Shown here: in pieces, positions 45,149 to 54,730 of the stretch
Position numbering within the stretch: the stretch's first letter is position 1
Layout of the letters: every line of letters starts with the position of its first letter
Assembly (NCBI GenBank): GCA_021772615.1
Contig: JAJFLQ010000048.1
Location: 1-64,000, forward strand
Origin: Verrucomicrobiota bacterium
GTDB taxonomy: Bacteria; Verrucomicrobiota; Lentisphaeria; JABSQK01; JAJFLO01
Length of the DNA stretch: 64,000 nucleotides
Reading direction: 5' to 3'
Notes under the pieces: model-generated
Told to the model about the DNA's origin: nothing
Seen by the model: the letters and a program-made list of their open reading frames with translations, nothing else
Database searches by the model: none
Translations under genes and position numbers: made by a program

Positions 45149-45554
45149 TGATCTTCACCAACGCGCGTTTGCGCCGTTTGCCGTCGAACTCGCCGTAGAA
45201 AGCCTGTTCCCATGGGCCAAAATCAAGTTTCCCGTCGGTAACGGCGATGACGACCTCGCGGCCCATTATGGTCCGTTTAAGGTGGGCATCCGCATTGTCC
45301 TCGAAGCCGTTGTGCTGGTACCGCGAGTACGGCTTTTCGGGAGCAAGGCCCTCCAGCCATGCCTCGAAATCGTGGTGCAGTCCGGATTCGTCGTCATTGA
45401 TGAAGACGCTCGCGGTGATGTGCATGGCATTGCACAGGAGCAATCCATTGCGAATACCGCTCTCGGTCAGGCAATCTTTAAGAACCGGCGTTATATTCAC
45501 GAGTTTTCTACGTTGCTTCGTCTCAAACCACAATTCTTTTCTAAAGTGTTTCAT
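45138..45554 (-). CDS. yjbQ: YjbQ-family (UPF0047) protein
   Basis: About 138 residues from MKHFRKEL (45554). It shows the UPF0047 motifs: [54 protein letters not shown] text (here YQHNG) and [19 protein letters not shown]. Metal-binding His are kept in MHITAS and LHHDF. E. coli YjbQ is reported to have weak thiamine-phosphate synthase activity, which makes its place upstream of thiF-thiS notable. The ATG overlaps the tatC ATG on the other strand. Confidence 0.9.
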   Translation of the reverse strand: MKHFRKELWFETKQRRKLVNITPVLKDCLTESGIRNGLLLCNAMHITASVFINDDESGLHHDFEAWLEGLAPEKPYSRYQHNGFEDNADAHLKRTIMGREVVIAVTDGKLDFGPWEQAFYGEFDGKRRKRALVKIIGE

Positions 45555-46314
45555 GGAGTCCATTCCCCCCAGACCAACCACGGATGGCGCCGCTGAATCC
45601 GGCCGTGCCGACATGTCTTTTCTCGATCATCTCGGCGAGCTGCGCCGTCGCCTGATCGTGTCGATCGCGGCCCTGTGCGTCGGCGTCTTCGTTGGTTTTT
45701 GTTGTTACCATCATGCCATATCCCTGTTTATCGATCCGTTTAATGAGCAAATGTACATTACGCAGATTGAGCAGGGTTTCACAACGAAAATCAAAATTTC
45801 AGTGTATCTGGGCATCATACTAACATTTCCGCTTCATATGTACAACATGGTACTGTTCATCATTCCTGCCCTGACACGCAGGGAGCGCGGTATTCTCATA
45901 TCGTTTCTGGCCGGCAGTTTTTTGCTCCTCGGCGGCGGCGGGTATATCGCTTACTTTCAGATTCTACCGCTGTCGATCTCGTTCCTGAAAAGCACCGCGT
46001 TTGTACCCGACAACGTTACATTGTGGCTGAATTTCCGCGAAAGCCTGATGTTCGTATTCCAGCTTGTCCTGTCGTTTCTGGCTCTCTTTCAAATTCCGCT
46101 GGTACTGCTGGTATTGATGATGTTGAACGTCATCAAACGGCGTTGGTTGCTTCACAGCGCGCGTTACTTCATCATTGTTATCTTCCTTGTTTCAGCCATC
46201 ATCACGCCGCCCGATATCGTGTCGCAGATCGGTCTGGCGTTGCCCTTGATTTTGCTGTTCTTCGTCACTATCTTAATAGCCAAGGTATTCAACCTTGGTG
46301 AAACCAGTGACTGA
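45553..46314 (+). CDS. tatC: Sec-independent protein translocase TatC
   Basis: The core starts [20 protein letters not shown] (45613) and shows six membrane helices, with the conserved Glu/Leu-rich N-terminus and F-R-E-S-L-M-F region ([20 protein letters not shown]) and the [18 protein letters not shown] end. TatC recognises twin-arginine signals. I give the longer start (MESIPPRP) because the frame reaches it with AAAG upstream, but 45613 is equally possible. It is followed 38 bases later by tatA. Confidence 0.92.
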   Translation: MESIPPRPTTDGAAESGRADMSFLDHLGELRRRLIVSIAALCVGVFVGFCCYHHAISLFIDPFNEQMYITQIEQGFTTKIKISVYLGIILTFPLHMYNMVLFIIPALTRRERGILISFLAGSFLLLGGGGYIAYFQILPLSISFLKSTAFVPDNVTLWLNFRESLMFVFQLVLSFLALFQIPLVLLVLMMLNVIKRRWLLHSARYFIIVIFLVSAIITPPDIVSQIGLALPLILLFFVTILIAKVFNLGETSD

Positions 46315-46352
46315 CCTGAAATGTTCTATCCACGCTAACGGAGGCAAACGAA

Positions 46353-46538
46353 ATGGGAATCGGAACAACGGAAATCTTAATTATTTGTGCCGTCGTCGTG
46401 CTGTTATTCGGCGCCAGCGCGATTCCGAAGTTTGCCAGATCGATCGGCAAGGCGAGAAAAGAATTCGAAAAGGGGTTGGATGAGGGAGCCGAAACGCCCG
46501 CAGATTCCTCTTTGAGCACGTCGGATCGGTCGGCTTAA
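46353..46538 (+). CDS. tatA: Tat translocase subunit TatA/E
   Basis: 61 residues: one N-terminal helix (TEILIICAVVVLLFGAS) with FGAS at its end, then the amphipathic helix AIPKFARSIGKARKEFEKGL and an acidic tail. GGAGG lies nine bases before ATG. It forms the pore of the Tat system with TatC. Confidence 0.93.
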   Translation: MGIGTTEILIICAVVVLLFGASAIPKFARSIGKARKEFEKGLDEGAETPADSSLSTSDRSA

Positions 46539-46607
46539 CACTCGGATGAACCCGGGGCGTGCACCTTTACCGGATGACGCCGCTGTTGTGGGCAAAGGTA
46601 ACAGGCG

Positions 46608-47594
46608 ATGCCTAAGGTTAGAGTTGGCGTTATCGGTGTTGGCGTTCTTGGCACGCACCATGCCCGCCTTTATCATGAGTCGGAGAACGCCGTGTTGGTC
46701 GGGGTGTACGACGAGGATACGGATCGTGCCCGCCACATTGCCGGCAAGTATGCGACCTGCGCCTTTGCGTCGGTGGTCGAACTCGCCGCCGCCGTCGACG
46801 GCCTTAGCGTAGCCGTCCCCACCGATCGGCATTTTGCCGTTGTCAGCGAGTTGTTGGGGCTGGACAAGCACGTGCTGGTGGAAAAGCCGCTCACGAGCAA
46901 TGTCGCAGACGGGCGGCGATTGATCGATCTCGCCGGCAACCGAAAGCTGGTGTTGCAGGTTGGCCATGTCGAGCGCTACAATCCCGTAATTACTTACCTC
47001 CAGGATAAACTCCGCGAGCCGCGCTTCATCGAAGCGCATCGTCTCGCCCCGTATCCACCGCCACGGCCCGGGTTGCTGCCGCGAGGAACCGAAGTCGGCG
47101 TGGTTATGGACCTGATGATCCATGACATCGATGTCATCCTGAATCTGGTAAACAGCAAGGTTGAGCGTCTCGATGCCGTCGGAATTCCGATCATAAGCCG
47201 CAGCGAAGATATAGCCAACGTGCGGGTAACATTCGCCAACGGCTGCGTTGCCAACATGACGGCGAGTCGCGTAAGCCAGGATCGCATACGGAAAATTCGG
47301 ATTTTTCAGGCGGATTCTTACCTTTCGTTGGACTACCAAAACAAGAAAGGAGAAATCGTCTTTCGCGTGGGAGATGCCGTCAAGCGAGAATCCGTGCCAA
47401 TCGAGGACCACGACGCGCTGGCAAGAGAACTGGATATTTTCGTCGGCTGTGTTCGCGAAGCACAGCACACCGGCGCCGCATCCATGGCAAGTGCCGAATC
47501 GACGGAGACTGCGTTGACCGCGCTGACGATCGCCGACGAGATAACGCGGTTGATACATGCGGGCCCCGCGGCGTCCGGGGCCACTACGTCGTAG
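46608..47594 (+). CDS. Gfo/Idh/MocA-family oxidoreductase
   Basis: The 328-residue protein has a Rossmann start GVIGVGVLGTHHARLYHE, the EKP motif in VLVEKPLTSNV, the DLMIHDIDVIL block with the catalytic-type His/Asp, and the usual C-terminal beta domain. It uses NAD(P) on a sugar or inositol-like substrate. In related lineages such genes adjoin LPS-lipid A genes, but none is near here, so the substrate is open. It sits downstream of tatA. Confidence 0.9.
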   Translation: MPKVRVGVIGVGVLGTHHARLYHESENAVLVGVYDEDTDRARHIAGKYATCAFASVVELAAAVDGLSVAVPTDRHFAVVSELLGLDKHVLVEKPLTSNVADGRRLIDLAGNRKLVLQVGHVERYNPVITYLQDKLREPRFIEAHRLAPYPPPRPGLLPRGTEVGVVMDLMIHDIDVILNLVNSKVERLDAVGIPIISRSEDIANVRVTFANGCVANMTASRVSQDRIRKIRIFQADSYLSLDYQNKKGEIVFRVGDAVKRESVPIEDHDALARELDIFVGCVREAQHTGAASMASAESTETALTALTIADEITRLIHAGPAASGATTS

Positions 47595-47668
47595 CGCGTT
47601 GTCGCTCAGCAAGGCGGGCGGTAAACCCGTAATTGGAACACGTGAGGGCGCCTGGAAGTCTAGCTGAG

Positions 47669-47735
47669 TACGTGGTATGGACATGCCTGTCACGCCCAGC
47701 TCCGGGAAAACAGACAGGCATGTCCATGCCGCGTA
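47669..47735. repeat. 23-bp inverted repeat between two genes
   Basis: TACGTGGTATGGACATGCCT continues to GTC (47669-47691) and returns inverted at 47713-47735 with two mismatches; the inner 13 bases are perfect. The 21-nt loop and lack of a T-run make it more like a small mobile or attenuating element than a textbook terminator, though it could end the oxidoreductase transcript. Confidence 0.55.
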
Positions 47736-47888
47736 CGAATCGCGCCGGGCTCACATTTCGCGGTGGTGGTTGCAGCTTGACGTATCCCGTTCACCAGCGT
47801 ATCCGCGAATTTCAACGCCTCAACTGCGGTATCTGCATGTGACAACGCGCCCACGAAAATTGGTAAAAGCGAATTATATTGTTTCTCT

Positions 47889-48584
47889 ATGAAATGCCAC
47901 ATCTTTCAACACGTACCATTTGAAGGACCTGCAACGATTCGGACATGGGGCGAGCGGACGTTTCTCGAGATGACCACCACCCGATTTTTCGCGGCCGACC
48001 CGTTACCGACGGCGACGGACATGGACTGGCTTGTCATTATGGGCGGACCGATGAACATCTACGAGCACGATCGTTATCCCTGGCTCCCGGACGAAAAAAC
48101 GTTCATCGGTCGTGCCATCGAATCGGGCTGTAAAGTCGTTGGCGTATGCCTCGGCGCCCAGCTTATAGCCGATGTTCTCGGCGCTTCGGTGTATCGGAAC
48201 CGCGATGTAGAAATCGGTTGGTTTCCGGTCGATTTCCTGCCCACTGCAGGTTGTCCCGCGCTACGTGCGACATTGCCCCCGACGCTCGATGTCTTTCATT
48301 GGCACGGGGATACCTTCGAACTGCCGAGCGGCGCCGAGCGGCTCGCAAGCAATCCCGTGTGTACCAATCAGGCATTCATCTATAAGGCGAACGTCCTCGC
48401 GCTTCAATTTCACATGGAGCTGACACACGATGATGCGGCGACTGTAATCGATCAATGTCGTCACGAAATCGTCGACGGCCCCTATATACAGCAAGCGGAC
48501 GACATGCTTGCGGACAGGCAGCGCTTTGATCGTACGAACGCCGTTATGGCTGCGCTTCTCGACACCTTTGCCGGCACCGGTTAG
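47889..48584 (+). CDS. Class I glutamine amidotransferase
   Basis: 231 residues with the nucleophile elbow VGVCLGAQLIADVLG (Cys), the His-Gly block VFHWHGDTFELP, and a C-terminal LQFHMELT with the catalytic His and Glu. It resembles stand-alone GuaA-like amidotransferases (the GMP-synthase-homologue family), which often lack an identified acceptor. The frame has no fused synthetase domain. Confidence 0.9.
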   Translation: MKCHIFQHVPFEGPATIRTWGERTFLEMTTTRFFAADPLPTATDMDWLVIMGGPMNIYEHDRYPWLPDEKTFIGRAIESGCKVVGVCLGAQLIADVLGASVYRNRDVEIGWFPVDFLPTAGCPALRATLPPTLDVFHWHGDTFELPSGAERLASNPVCTNQAFIYKANVLALQFHMELTHDDAATVIDQCRHEIVDGPYIQQADDMLADRQRFDRTNAVMAALLDTFAGTG

Positions 48585-48724
48585 CGACCGACCCGTTCCC
48601 GGATTGTCAGTGCTTCGTCAATGGCGAGCGCGATTCGCTGCTCAAATAAACGGCCACGCTAGACTTTGATCGGCATCGGCGGTATCTGTTACGCAAAATT
48701 ACCGGAGCCAATAACGGATTTCTC

Positions 48725-49279
48725 ATGTTCAGATCCAGACGGTACATCATCATCGATTTGGAGGCGACCTGCTGGGACTCGAATAATCGGTTGGAACGAA
48801 AGGAGATTATCGAGATCGGCGCCGCCCTTCTCGACGGCAGCAGTTTTAAGATCATCGACGAGTACGCGAGTTTCGTGCGTCCCGTGGTCGAAGCAGACCT
48901 TAGCGATTTTTGTACAAAACTGACATCGATTCGCCAGGCCGATGTGGATCAGGCTGACGATTTCAAGGTGGTGTTTCAACGCTTTCTTGAGTGGATCGGT
49001 TTGACGCCATTCACCTGGTGTTCATGGGGAGCCTACGATTACAAGCAGATGAAGGTAGACTGCAGGAGGCATAATATACCCTACCCGCGTTCATTCGAAC
49101 GACATATGAACATCAAACAGGTTTTTGCGGACCTGAACAGAATCGAGGGATGCGATATGCATCGTGCCCTTGAACTCCTGGACTTGTCCGCCGACGGTAT
49201 ACATCATCGCGGTTCAGATGATGCACTTAATATCGCACGCATCGCGCAGCGCATCCTTCCGCAAGTCTTCCAGCACTGA
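48725..49279 (+). CDS. DEDDh 3'-5' exonuclease (ERI1/KapD-like)
   Basis: 184 residues with motif I YIIIDLEATCWDS (Asp, Glu), motif II WGAYDYKQM and motif III HHRGSDDALNIARI (His, Asp), the arrangement of DnaQ-like exonucleases of the ERI1 branch. It probably trims RNA or DNA 3' ends. It stands alone between the amidotransferase and the hom operon. Confidence 0.9.
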   Translation: MFRSRRYIIIDLEATCWDSNNRLERKEIIEIGAALLDGSSFKIIDEYASFVRPVVEADLSDFCTKLTSIRQADVDQADDFKVVFQRFLEWIGLTPFTWCSWGAYDYKQMKVDCRRHNIPYPRSFERHMNIKQVFADLNRIEGCDMHRALELLDLSADGIHHRGSDDALNIARIAQRILPQVFQH

Positions 49280-49447
49280 GGCGGGAACGTGATCTGTTCG
49301 GTCTCGGTCCTGTGTCCATTGGGGCGATCGGCCTTTCAACCCGATTCATCCACACGCTCGACCGGATCTGGAATGGCATTATCCTATTAATGCGGTGTGC
49401 AGGCGCGAGCGCGTGTGGAAAGCGGACGTTATGACAGAGAGATGCGT

Positions 49448-50740
49448 ATGAAATCAGTAAAAATAGGGTTGGTCGGTTGCGGCAACGTCGGCACCGGGGT
49501 CGTCAATTGCCTGGACAGCAATCGCACACTTATCGATGCCCGGTGCGGCATGGAGCTGGAGATCTCGGTAATCGCCGTGCGCGACATCGAGAAGCGCCGC
49601 GATGCGTGTGTGAATACGGATCTGCTCACGACCGACATTGAAATGGTACTCAACCACCCGGATGTAGATGTCGTTGTCGAATTGATCGGCGGATGTACGA
49701 CGGCGCGGAGCGTGGTGACAAAGGCATTGGAGAACGGCAAACCGGTCGTCACGGCCAACAAGGCGTTGCTCGCCTATCACGGCAGTGAATTGTTTGCTCT
49801 GGCCGCCAAGCAAAACAGCGATATTTACTATGAAGCGGCAGTCGGCGGCGGTATACCGATCATAAAGGCGTTGCGCGAAGGACTTGCGCCGAATCATATC
49901 AACCGTGTTTACGGCATTCTCAACGGCACATGCAATTACATCCTTACACGGATGGAACACGGAAATATCGACTTCGATTGCGCCTTGCGCGAGGCCGCAG
50001 AGCACGGGTATGCGGAGGCGGACCCGTCGCTCGACATCGACGGCGGAGACACCGCGCACAAGACCAGTATCCTGGCGTCGCTTGCATACGGAGAATGGCT
50101 GGGAATGGACGCGGTTTTCGTGGAAGGCATTCGGGATCTCGCTCTGGAGGATATTCGTAACGCCCGGGAGCAGGGCTACAGGATCAAGCTGTTGGGCATT
50201 ATCAAACATGAGACAAACTCGATACAGGTGCGGGTCCATCCCACGCTGATACCTGTTTCATCGATGTTGGCAAAAGTGGACGATGTCTACAATGCAGTCT
50301 GGGTGAGCGGCGACATTCTCGGAGAGAGCATGTATTACGGCCCCGGAGCGGGCGCGAACGCGACGGCGAGCGCAGTGTTGGCGGATCTCATTGATGTTGC
50401 GCTGAATCTCAAATTCGAATCGGCCCATCGCGTGGCTGCGTTTCGGCGCCACGCGTTGTACAACACTGTGATCGCGATGGACGAGATACGGTGCCGTTAT
50501 TATATCCGCATGGCGATCGACGATCGGCCCAACGCCCTGGCTACAGTGGCCCACATTATCGGCGACGCCGGTATCAGCATCGCGAGCGTGGTACAGAAAG
50601 AGTCCGAGTCGAATTCGATACCGTTGATCATGACAACGCACCTAGCGCGTGAGGCGGATGTTCGCGCTGCGTTAGCACAAATTCGATCGCAGGACATTGT
50701 TCGGACGGCGCCGGTGCTGTTGCGAATGGAAGACATATGA
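49448..50740 (+). CDS. hom: Homoserine dehydrogenase
   Basis: Starts MKSVKIGLVGCGNVGTGVVN (49448; MRMK at 49442 is equally near). The Rossmann domain, VTANKALLAYHG, the substrate segment YYEAAVGGGIPIIKALREGL, NGTCNYILTRM and EADPSLDIDGGDTAHKTSIL are family marks. A C-terminal ACT domain (YYIRMAIDDRPNALATVAHI) implies feedback control, usually by threonine. It reduces aspartate semialdehyde to homoserine. It opens the five-gene operon. Confidence 0.97.
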   Translation: MKSVKIGLVGCGNVGTGVVNCLDSNRTLIDARCGMELEISVIAVRDIEKRRDACVNTDLLTTDIEMVLNHPDVDVVVELIGGCTTARSVVTKALENGKPVVTANKALLAYHGSELFALAAKQNSDIYYEAAVGGGIPIIKALREGLAPNHINRVYGILNGTCNYILTRMEHGNIDFDCALREAAEHGYAEADPSLDIDGGDTAHKTSILASLAYGEWLGMDAVFVEGIRDLALEDIRNAREQGYRIKLLGIIKHETNSIQVRVHPTLIPVSSMLAKVDDVYNAVWVSGDILGESMYYGPGAGANATASAVLADLIDVALNLKFESAHRVAAFRRHALYNTVIAMDEIRCRYYIRMAIDDRPNALATVAHIIGDAGISIASVVQKESESNSIPLIMTTHLAREADVRAALAQIRSQDIVRTAPVLLRMEDI

Positions 50741-50755
50741 AAAGGGAATGGCACA

Positions 50756-52333
50756 ATGAATAATCATGTTGAAATCTACGATACGACGCTTCGGGATGGG
50801 ACCCAGGGCGAGGCAGTATCCTTCTCTAAAGTTGACAAGATCCGGATCGCGACCTGTCTGGATGCTTTCGGAGTGCACTATATCGAGGGCGGCTGGCCGG
50901 GATCCAACCCCAAAGATATGGCGTTTTTCGAGGAAGCCCGGAAGATGACCTTCAAGACGGCGAAGATCGCTGCATTCGGGAGCACGTGTCGGGCCAAGAA
51001 ACCCGCCGAAGACGATCCCAATCTCATCGCACTTCTGGAAGCCGAAACGCCGGTAACCACGATTTTCGGCAAGAGCTGGTTGCTGCATGTGCTGGATGTA
51101 TTGCGCATCAGACCGGACGAGAACCTTGCGATAATAAAGGATTCCTGTCGCTTCCTCGCCGACCACAAGAAGGAAGTGATTTACGACGCCGAGCATTTTT
51201 TTGACGGCTACAAGGACAATGCCGAGTATGCCGTGCAGACACTGGATCATGCCGTCGAGGGCGGCGCCGTTACTGTGGTGCTGTGCGATACCAACGGCGG
51301 CAGCCTGCCGACGGAAGTCAGTCGCATCACAGAGGCGGTCCGACAGCAGATGCCGGAGCATGTAAAGGTCGGCATCCACACGCATGATGACAGCGGTATG
51401 GGCGCGGCCAACTCGGTGTTTGCGGTGGAAGCCGGCGCCAGGCACATCCAGGGTACCATCAACGGGCTCGGTGAACGGTGCGGCAATGCCAATCTCTGCA
51501 CCATCATCCCGACACTGGAACTAAAGATGGACTACCGTACCGTGCCGCAGGCCAAGGTAAAACTAATCAAGGAAGTGAGCGAGTTTGTCTACGACCTGGC
51601 GAATCTCAGCCCCAATATTCGGCTGCCGTATGTAGGCGCGGCCGCGTTTGCCCACAAGGGCGGCATCCATGTAAATGCGATGCAGAAAACCGCCATCTCG
51701 TATGAACACGTTCCGCCGAAGTCTGTGGGCAACGAAACGCGTATTCTCATCTCCGACCTCAGCGGCGGCAGCAACATCCTCATGAAAGCGGCGGAGCACG
51801 ATATCGATCTTGACAGCAAGAGTCCGGAGGTCCGCGAGATTCTCAAGGAGTTGAAGGAGCTTGAAAGCGAGGGCTACGAATTCGAGGCGGCGGGCGCATC
51901 CTTCGAATTGCTCATGCAGAAGATACTCAAGACCCATCGGCCGTTTTTTAAGCTCGGCGGCTTCCGCGTCATCGTCGAAAAACGCGGTCACGACAGTCCC
52001 TGCATAAGCGAAGCGACGATCAAAGTAAGCGTGAATGACGAGACCGAGATCACCGCGGCCGAGGGCGACGGCCCGGTCAATGCACTCGACAAGGCGCTGC
52101 GTAAGGCGTTGAACCGCTTTTATCCGGAAATCGCGGATGTAAAGCTGCGCGACTACAAGGTTCGCATCGTCGACGGCGAGACCGGTACCGCGGCGAAGAC
52201 GCGCGTACTCATCGAATCGACCGACGGCGGGAAATGCTGGGGCACCGTGGGCGTGAGCGAAAATATCATCGAAGCGTCGTGGCAGGCTCTGGTAGATTCA
52301 GTCGAGCACAAACTGTACACCTCCAAAGACTAG
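50756..52333 (+). CDS. cimA: (R)-Citramalate synthase
   Basis: 525 residues. YDTTLRDGTQGEAVSFSKVD and the catalytic RDG/HDDSGMGAANS motifs place it in the LeuA/CimA/homocitrate group; SFSKVDKIRIA and ALEGGWPGSN-like YIEGGWPGSNPKD mark CimA (TIGR00977). The C-terminal ~140 residues are the regulatory domain (isoleucine-sensitive in relatives). It condenses pyruvate and acetyl-CoA to citramalate, opening isoleucine synthesis without threonine dehydratase. It begins 15 bases after hom. Confidence 0.95.
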   Translation: MNNHVEIYDTTLRDGTQGEAVSFSKVDKIRIATCLDAFGVHYIEGGWPGSNPKDMAFFEEARKMTFKTAKIAAFGSTCRAKKPAEDDPNLIALLEAETPVTTIFGKSWLLHVLDVLRIRPDENLAIIKDSCRFLADHKKEVIYDAEHFFDGYKDNAEYAVQTLDHAVEGGAVTVVLCDTNGGSLPTEVSRITEAVRQQMPEHVKVGIHTHDDSGMGAANSVFAVEAGARHIQGTINGLGERCGNANLCTIIPTLELKMDYRTVPQAKVKLIKEVSEFVYDLANLSPNIRLPYVGAAAFAHKGGIHVNAMQKTAISYEHVPPKSVGNETRILISDLSGGSNILMKAAEHDIDLDSKSPEVREILKELKELESEGYEFEAAGASFELLMQKILKTHRPFFKLGGFRVIVEKRGHDSPCISEATIKVSVNDETEITAAEGDGPVNALDKALRKALNRFYPEIADVKLRDYKVRIVDGETGTAAKTRVLIESTDGGKCWGTVGVSENIIEASWQALVDSVEHKLYTSKD

Positions 52334-52343
52334 GGCAGGGACG

Positions 52344-53378
52344 ATGATCATCGTTACCGGCGGCGCCGGCTTTATCGGCAGTGCGGTTGTGTGGGGGCTC
52401 AATCGACGTGGTGTCGACGACATCGTCATCGTTGACGAGCTTGGCTCGACGGAGAAGTGGAAGAATCTCACCGGCCTGCGATTTCAGGATTACTTCGAAA
52501 AGGACGACTTTCGTTCGCGCATCGCCGCAGGCGACTTCTCGCGTACTGCATCGGCAATTATCCATATGGGCGCGTGCTCAAGCACGACCGTCACCGATGC
52601 ATCTTACCTCATCGATAACAACTACCGCTACACCGTCGAGCTGGCGCGTTTCGCCGTGCGTCATGACATTCGATTCGTGTACGCTTCGAGCGCGGCAACG
52701 TACGGCGACGGCGCCCGTGGCTATGACGACACGGCGCCGATCGATCCATTGCGCCCCCTCAATATGTATGGATATTCCAAGCAGTTGTTCGATCTCTGGG
52801 CGCGGAATGAGGGGATGCAGGACCGCATGGTCGGCCTGAAGTTCTCGAATGTATTCGGCCCCAACGAATATCATAAGGACGATATGCGCAGCGTTCCGGT
52901 CAAGGCGTACCGCCAGATCGTTGAATCCGGGACCGTGGCGTTATTCAAGTCGTACCGGCCCGACTATGCAGACGGCGAGCAGATGCGTGATTTCGTGTAC
53001 ATCAAGGACGTCGTAGAAATGGTGCTATTCGCCCTCGACGACACCGGTGTCAGCGGGATCTTCAATATTGGATCCGGACGCGCACGTACCTGGAATGACC
53101 TGGCCCGCGCGGTATTTGCAGCCATGGACGTACCCGTGGCGATCGATTATATCGAGATGCCGTCGGCTTTGCGCGATAAATACCAATACTACACCGAGTT
53201 GCCGATGGCCAAATTTCACGATGCCGGGTGGCGCGGGCAAGTGATGTCGCTTGAGGATGCGATCAGGGATTATGTATGCGAATATCTCACTGTCGACGCC
53301 CGTCTTGACAGCGACGGCGCTTTGCACCGTCGACACGAAACCGGCAGAAACTCGACCAAATTTCAACCACAGGAATGA
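52344..53378 (+). CDS. hldD: ADP-L-glycero-D-manno-heptose-6-epimerase
   Basis: 344 residues: TGGAGFIGSAV cofactor loop, GSTEKWKNL, IIHMGACSSTT, SSAATYGDG and the catalytic MYGYSKQLFD, all hallmarks of HldD (RfaD). It makes the heptose for the LPS inner core, direct evidence for LPS in this organism. Ten bases separate it from cimA, and the next gene overlaps its stop. Confidence 0.96.
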   Translation: MIIVTGGAGFIGSAVVWGLNRRGVDDIVIVDELGSTEKWKNLTGLRFQDYFEKDDFRSRIAAGDFSRTASAIIHMGACSSTTVTDASYLIDNNYRYTVELARFAVRHDIRFVYASSAATYGDGARGYDDTAPIDPLRPLNMYGYSKQLFDLWARNEGMQDRMVGLKFSNVFGPNEYHKDDMRSVPVKAYRQIVESGTVALFKSYRPDYADGEQMRDFVYIKDVVEMVLFALDDTGVSGIFNIGSGRARTWNDLARAVFAAMDVPVAIDYIEMPSALRDKYQYYTELPMAKFHDAGWRGQVMSLEDAIRDYVCEYLTVDARLDSDGALHRRHETGRNSTKFQPQE

Positions 53379-54730
53379 TAATGGACCGCGGAAATACAGG
53401 CGACGTTGCCGTCGTCATCGATTACGAAAATCTCTATTACTCGGTAACCCAATGCTACAGTGGTTACCCGAACCTCGAGCAGATCATCGAAGCCGCCGAG
53501 AAATACGGCCGGGTGGCCAGCTGCCAGGCGTTTGCCGATTGGGGCCAATTTCAACGTTCGCTCTCGTTTCTGCTGCGCGCCGGTATCCAGCCCGTATTCT
53601 GTCCCTCGGTAGCGACGGACCCCAACCAGCAGCAGGAGAAGAAAAGCAGCGTCGACCCTACAATGTGCGTCTACGCGATGAAGTTGCTGTATACCTGCCC
53701 GAACCTGCATACGCTGGTGCTTGTTACCGGCGACCGCGACTTTATTCCGCTGGTTATGGAAGCGCGGCAAATGGGGCGGAAGGTCGTGGTGTTGGGAATC
53801 GGGCGAACGATGTCCAGTGATCTCGCGGCACTGGCAGACGATGTGGTCCTCTACCGTGACCTTGTTGAAAATGTCGAGACCAAGGGGGCGCGCAATGACG
53901 TGTCGCGGATTAAATCGGCAGAAGATGTATACCCGACGCTGACCGAGATTATCAAGGAGGCCAGAAAACTGGGTAAAACGACAACGCTGGGATACGTGAA
54001 GTTATGTCTCAAAGACCGGATACACGGCTTCGACGAGACGACTCTGGAAGATGCAAAAGGCCGCAAGTTTAAGCGCTTCAAGGACTTTATCATTGATGCC
54101 GTGGGAAAGGGCAAGGTCAAGCTGAATACAGCGGGCTCGGCCAATGAAGTGTATCTCCCAGATGAGACCCCGAGAACGCGGAATACCGCAACTCGCAAGA
54201 ACGGTCAGAACGCGGCCCCGGAGCCTTCGAGACCGCAGCGACAGAAAGCCGGCAAGAATTATGTAAAGCCGCAGGAAGATATCGTTAGCGCCGTGCAATC
54301 GGTAATGCCCAAGGATAATGTCGGGCTGGCGTTCACGCGTATCAAACAGAGCCTCGCGGAACGCAAACGTAATGGAACGCTTGAGCACACGCACACCGAG
54401 ATCGATTCATCGCTCAAGGGCTGTATCCATTTTGGTCTGCTCAGCGGTGAGAAAGTACGCGGCGTGATGGTCTACCAGCTGGCCGACGATTGGCAGGAAC
54501 GCCTGACCGCCATCGAAGACCCGGCGCCATCGCAACAAGGCGGCGCCGATGAAAAGGGCGCGACAAGCGCGGCGGAAGCGGGTGCAGGCGAAAAGGGCGC
54601 GACAAGCACGGCGGAAGCCGGTGCAGGCGAAAAGGGCGTGACAAGCACGGCGGAAGGCGCTACCGAGGCGGCGGGCGGGAAAACGCCGGCGAAACGCCGC
54701 GGCAAAGCGAACAAGCCTTCGCGCGCATGA
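53375..54730 (+). CDS. NYN-domain RNase-like protein with LOTUS-like domains
   Basis: The first ~165 residues are a NYN/PIN-like domain: VAVVIDYENLY, VFCPS and LVTGDRDFIPLV with Asp in position for metal binding. Two winged-helix-like segments follow: DVYPTLTEIIKEARKLGKTT...LPDE (about 190-265) and SAVQSVMPKDNVGLAFTRIK...MVYQLADDW (about 305-370), which look like OST-HTH/LOTUS RNA-binding modules. The tail is low-complexity, with a 39-bp DNA repeat. The start overlaps the hldD stop (ATGATAATGG); MDRGNTG two codons on is possible. It could be an RNA-processing nuclease, but no target is evident. Confidence 0.8.
   Translation: MIMDRGNTGDVAVVIDYENLYYSVTQCYSGYPNLEQIIEAAEKYGRVASCQAFADWGQFQRSLSFLLRAGIQPVFCPSVATDPNQQQEKKSSVDPTMCVYAMKLLYTCPNLHTLVLVTGDRDFIPLVMEARQMGRKVVVLGIGRTMSSDLAALADDVVLYRDLVENVETKGARNDVSRIKSAEDVYPTLTEIIKEARKLGKTTTLGYVKLCLKDRIHGFDETTLEDAKGRKFKRFKDFIIDAVGKGKVKLNTAGSANEVYLPDETPRTRNTATRKNGQNAAPEPSRPQRQKAGKNYVKPQEDIVSAVQSVMPKDNVGLAFTRIKQSLAERKRNGTLEHTHTEIDSSLKGCIHFGLLSGEKVRGVMVYQLADDWQERLTAIEDPAPSQQGGADEKGATSAAEAGAGEKGATSTAEAGAGEKGVTSTAEGATEAAGGKTPAKRRGKANKPSRA
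54548..54657 (+). repeat. 39-bp tandem repeat in the tail of the NYN protein
   Basis: Units at 54548-54586, 54587-54625 and a partial one from 54626 encode GEKGATSTAEAGA. The high DNA identity points to recent slippage or unequal recombination. Confidence 0.75.

Noticed and set aside
49280..49447. Riboswitch or attenuator ahead of hom
   Set aside because: No leader peptide with Thr/Met/Ile codons and no terminator stem-loop can be seen.
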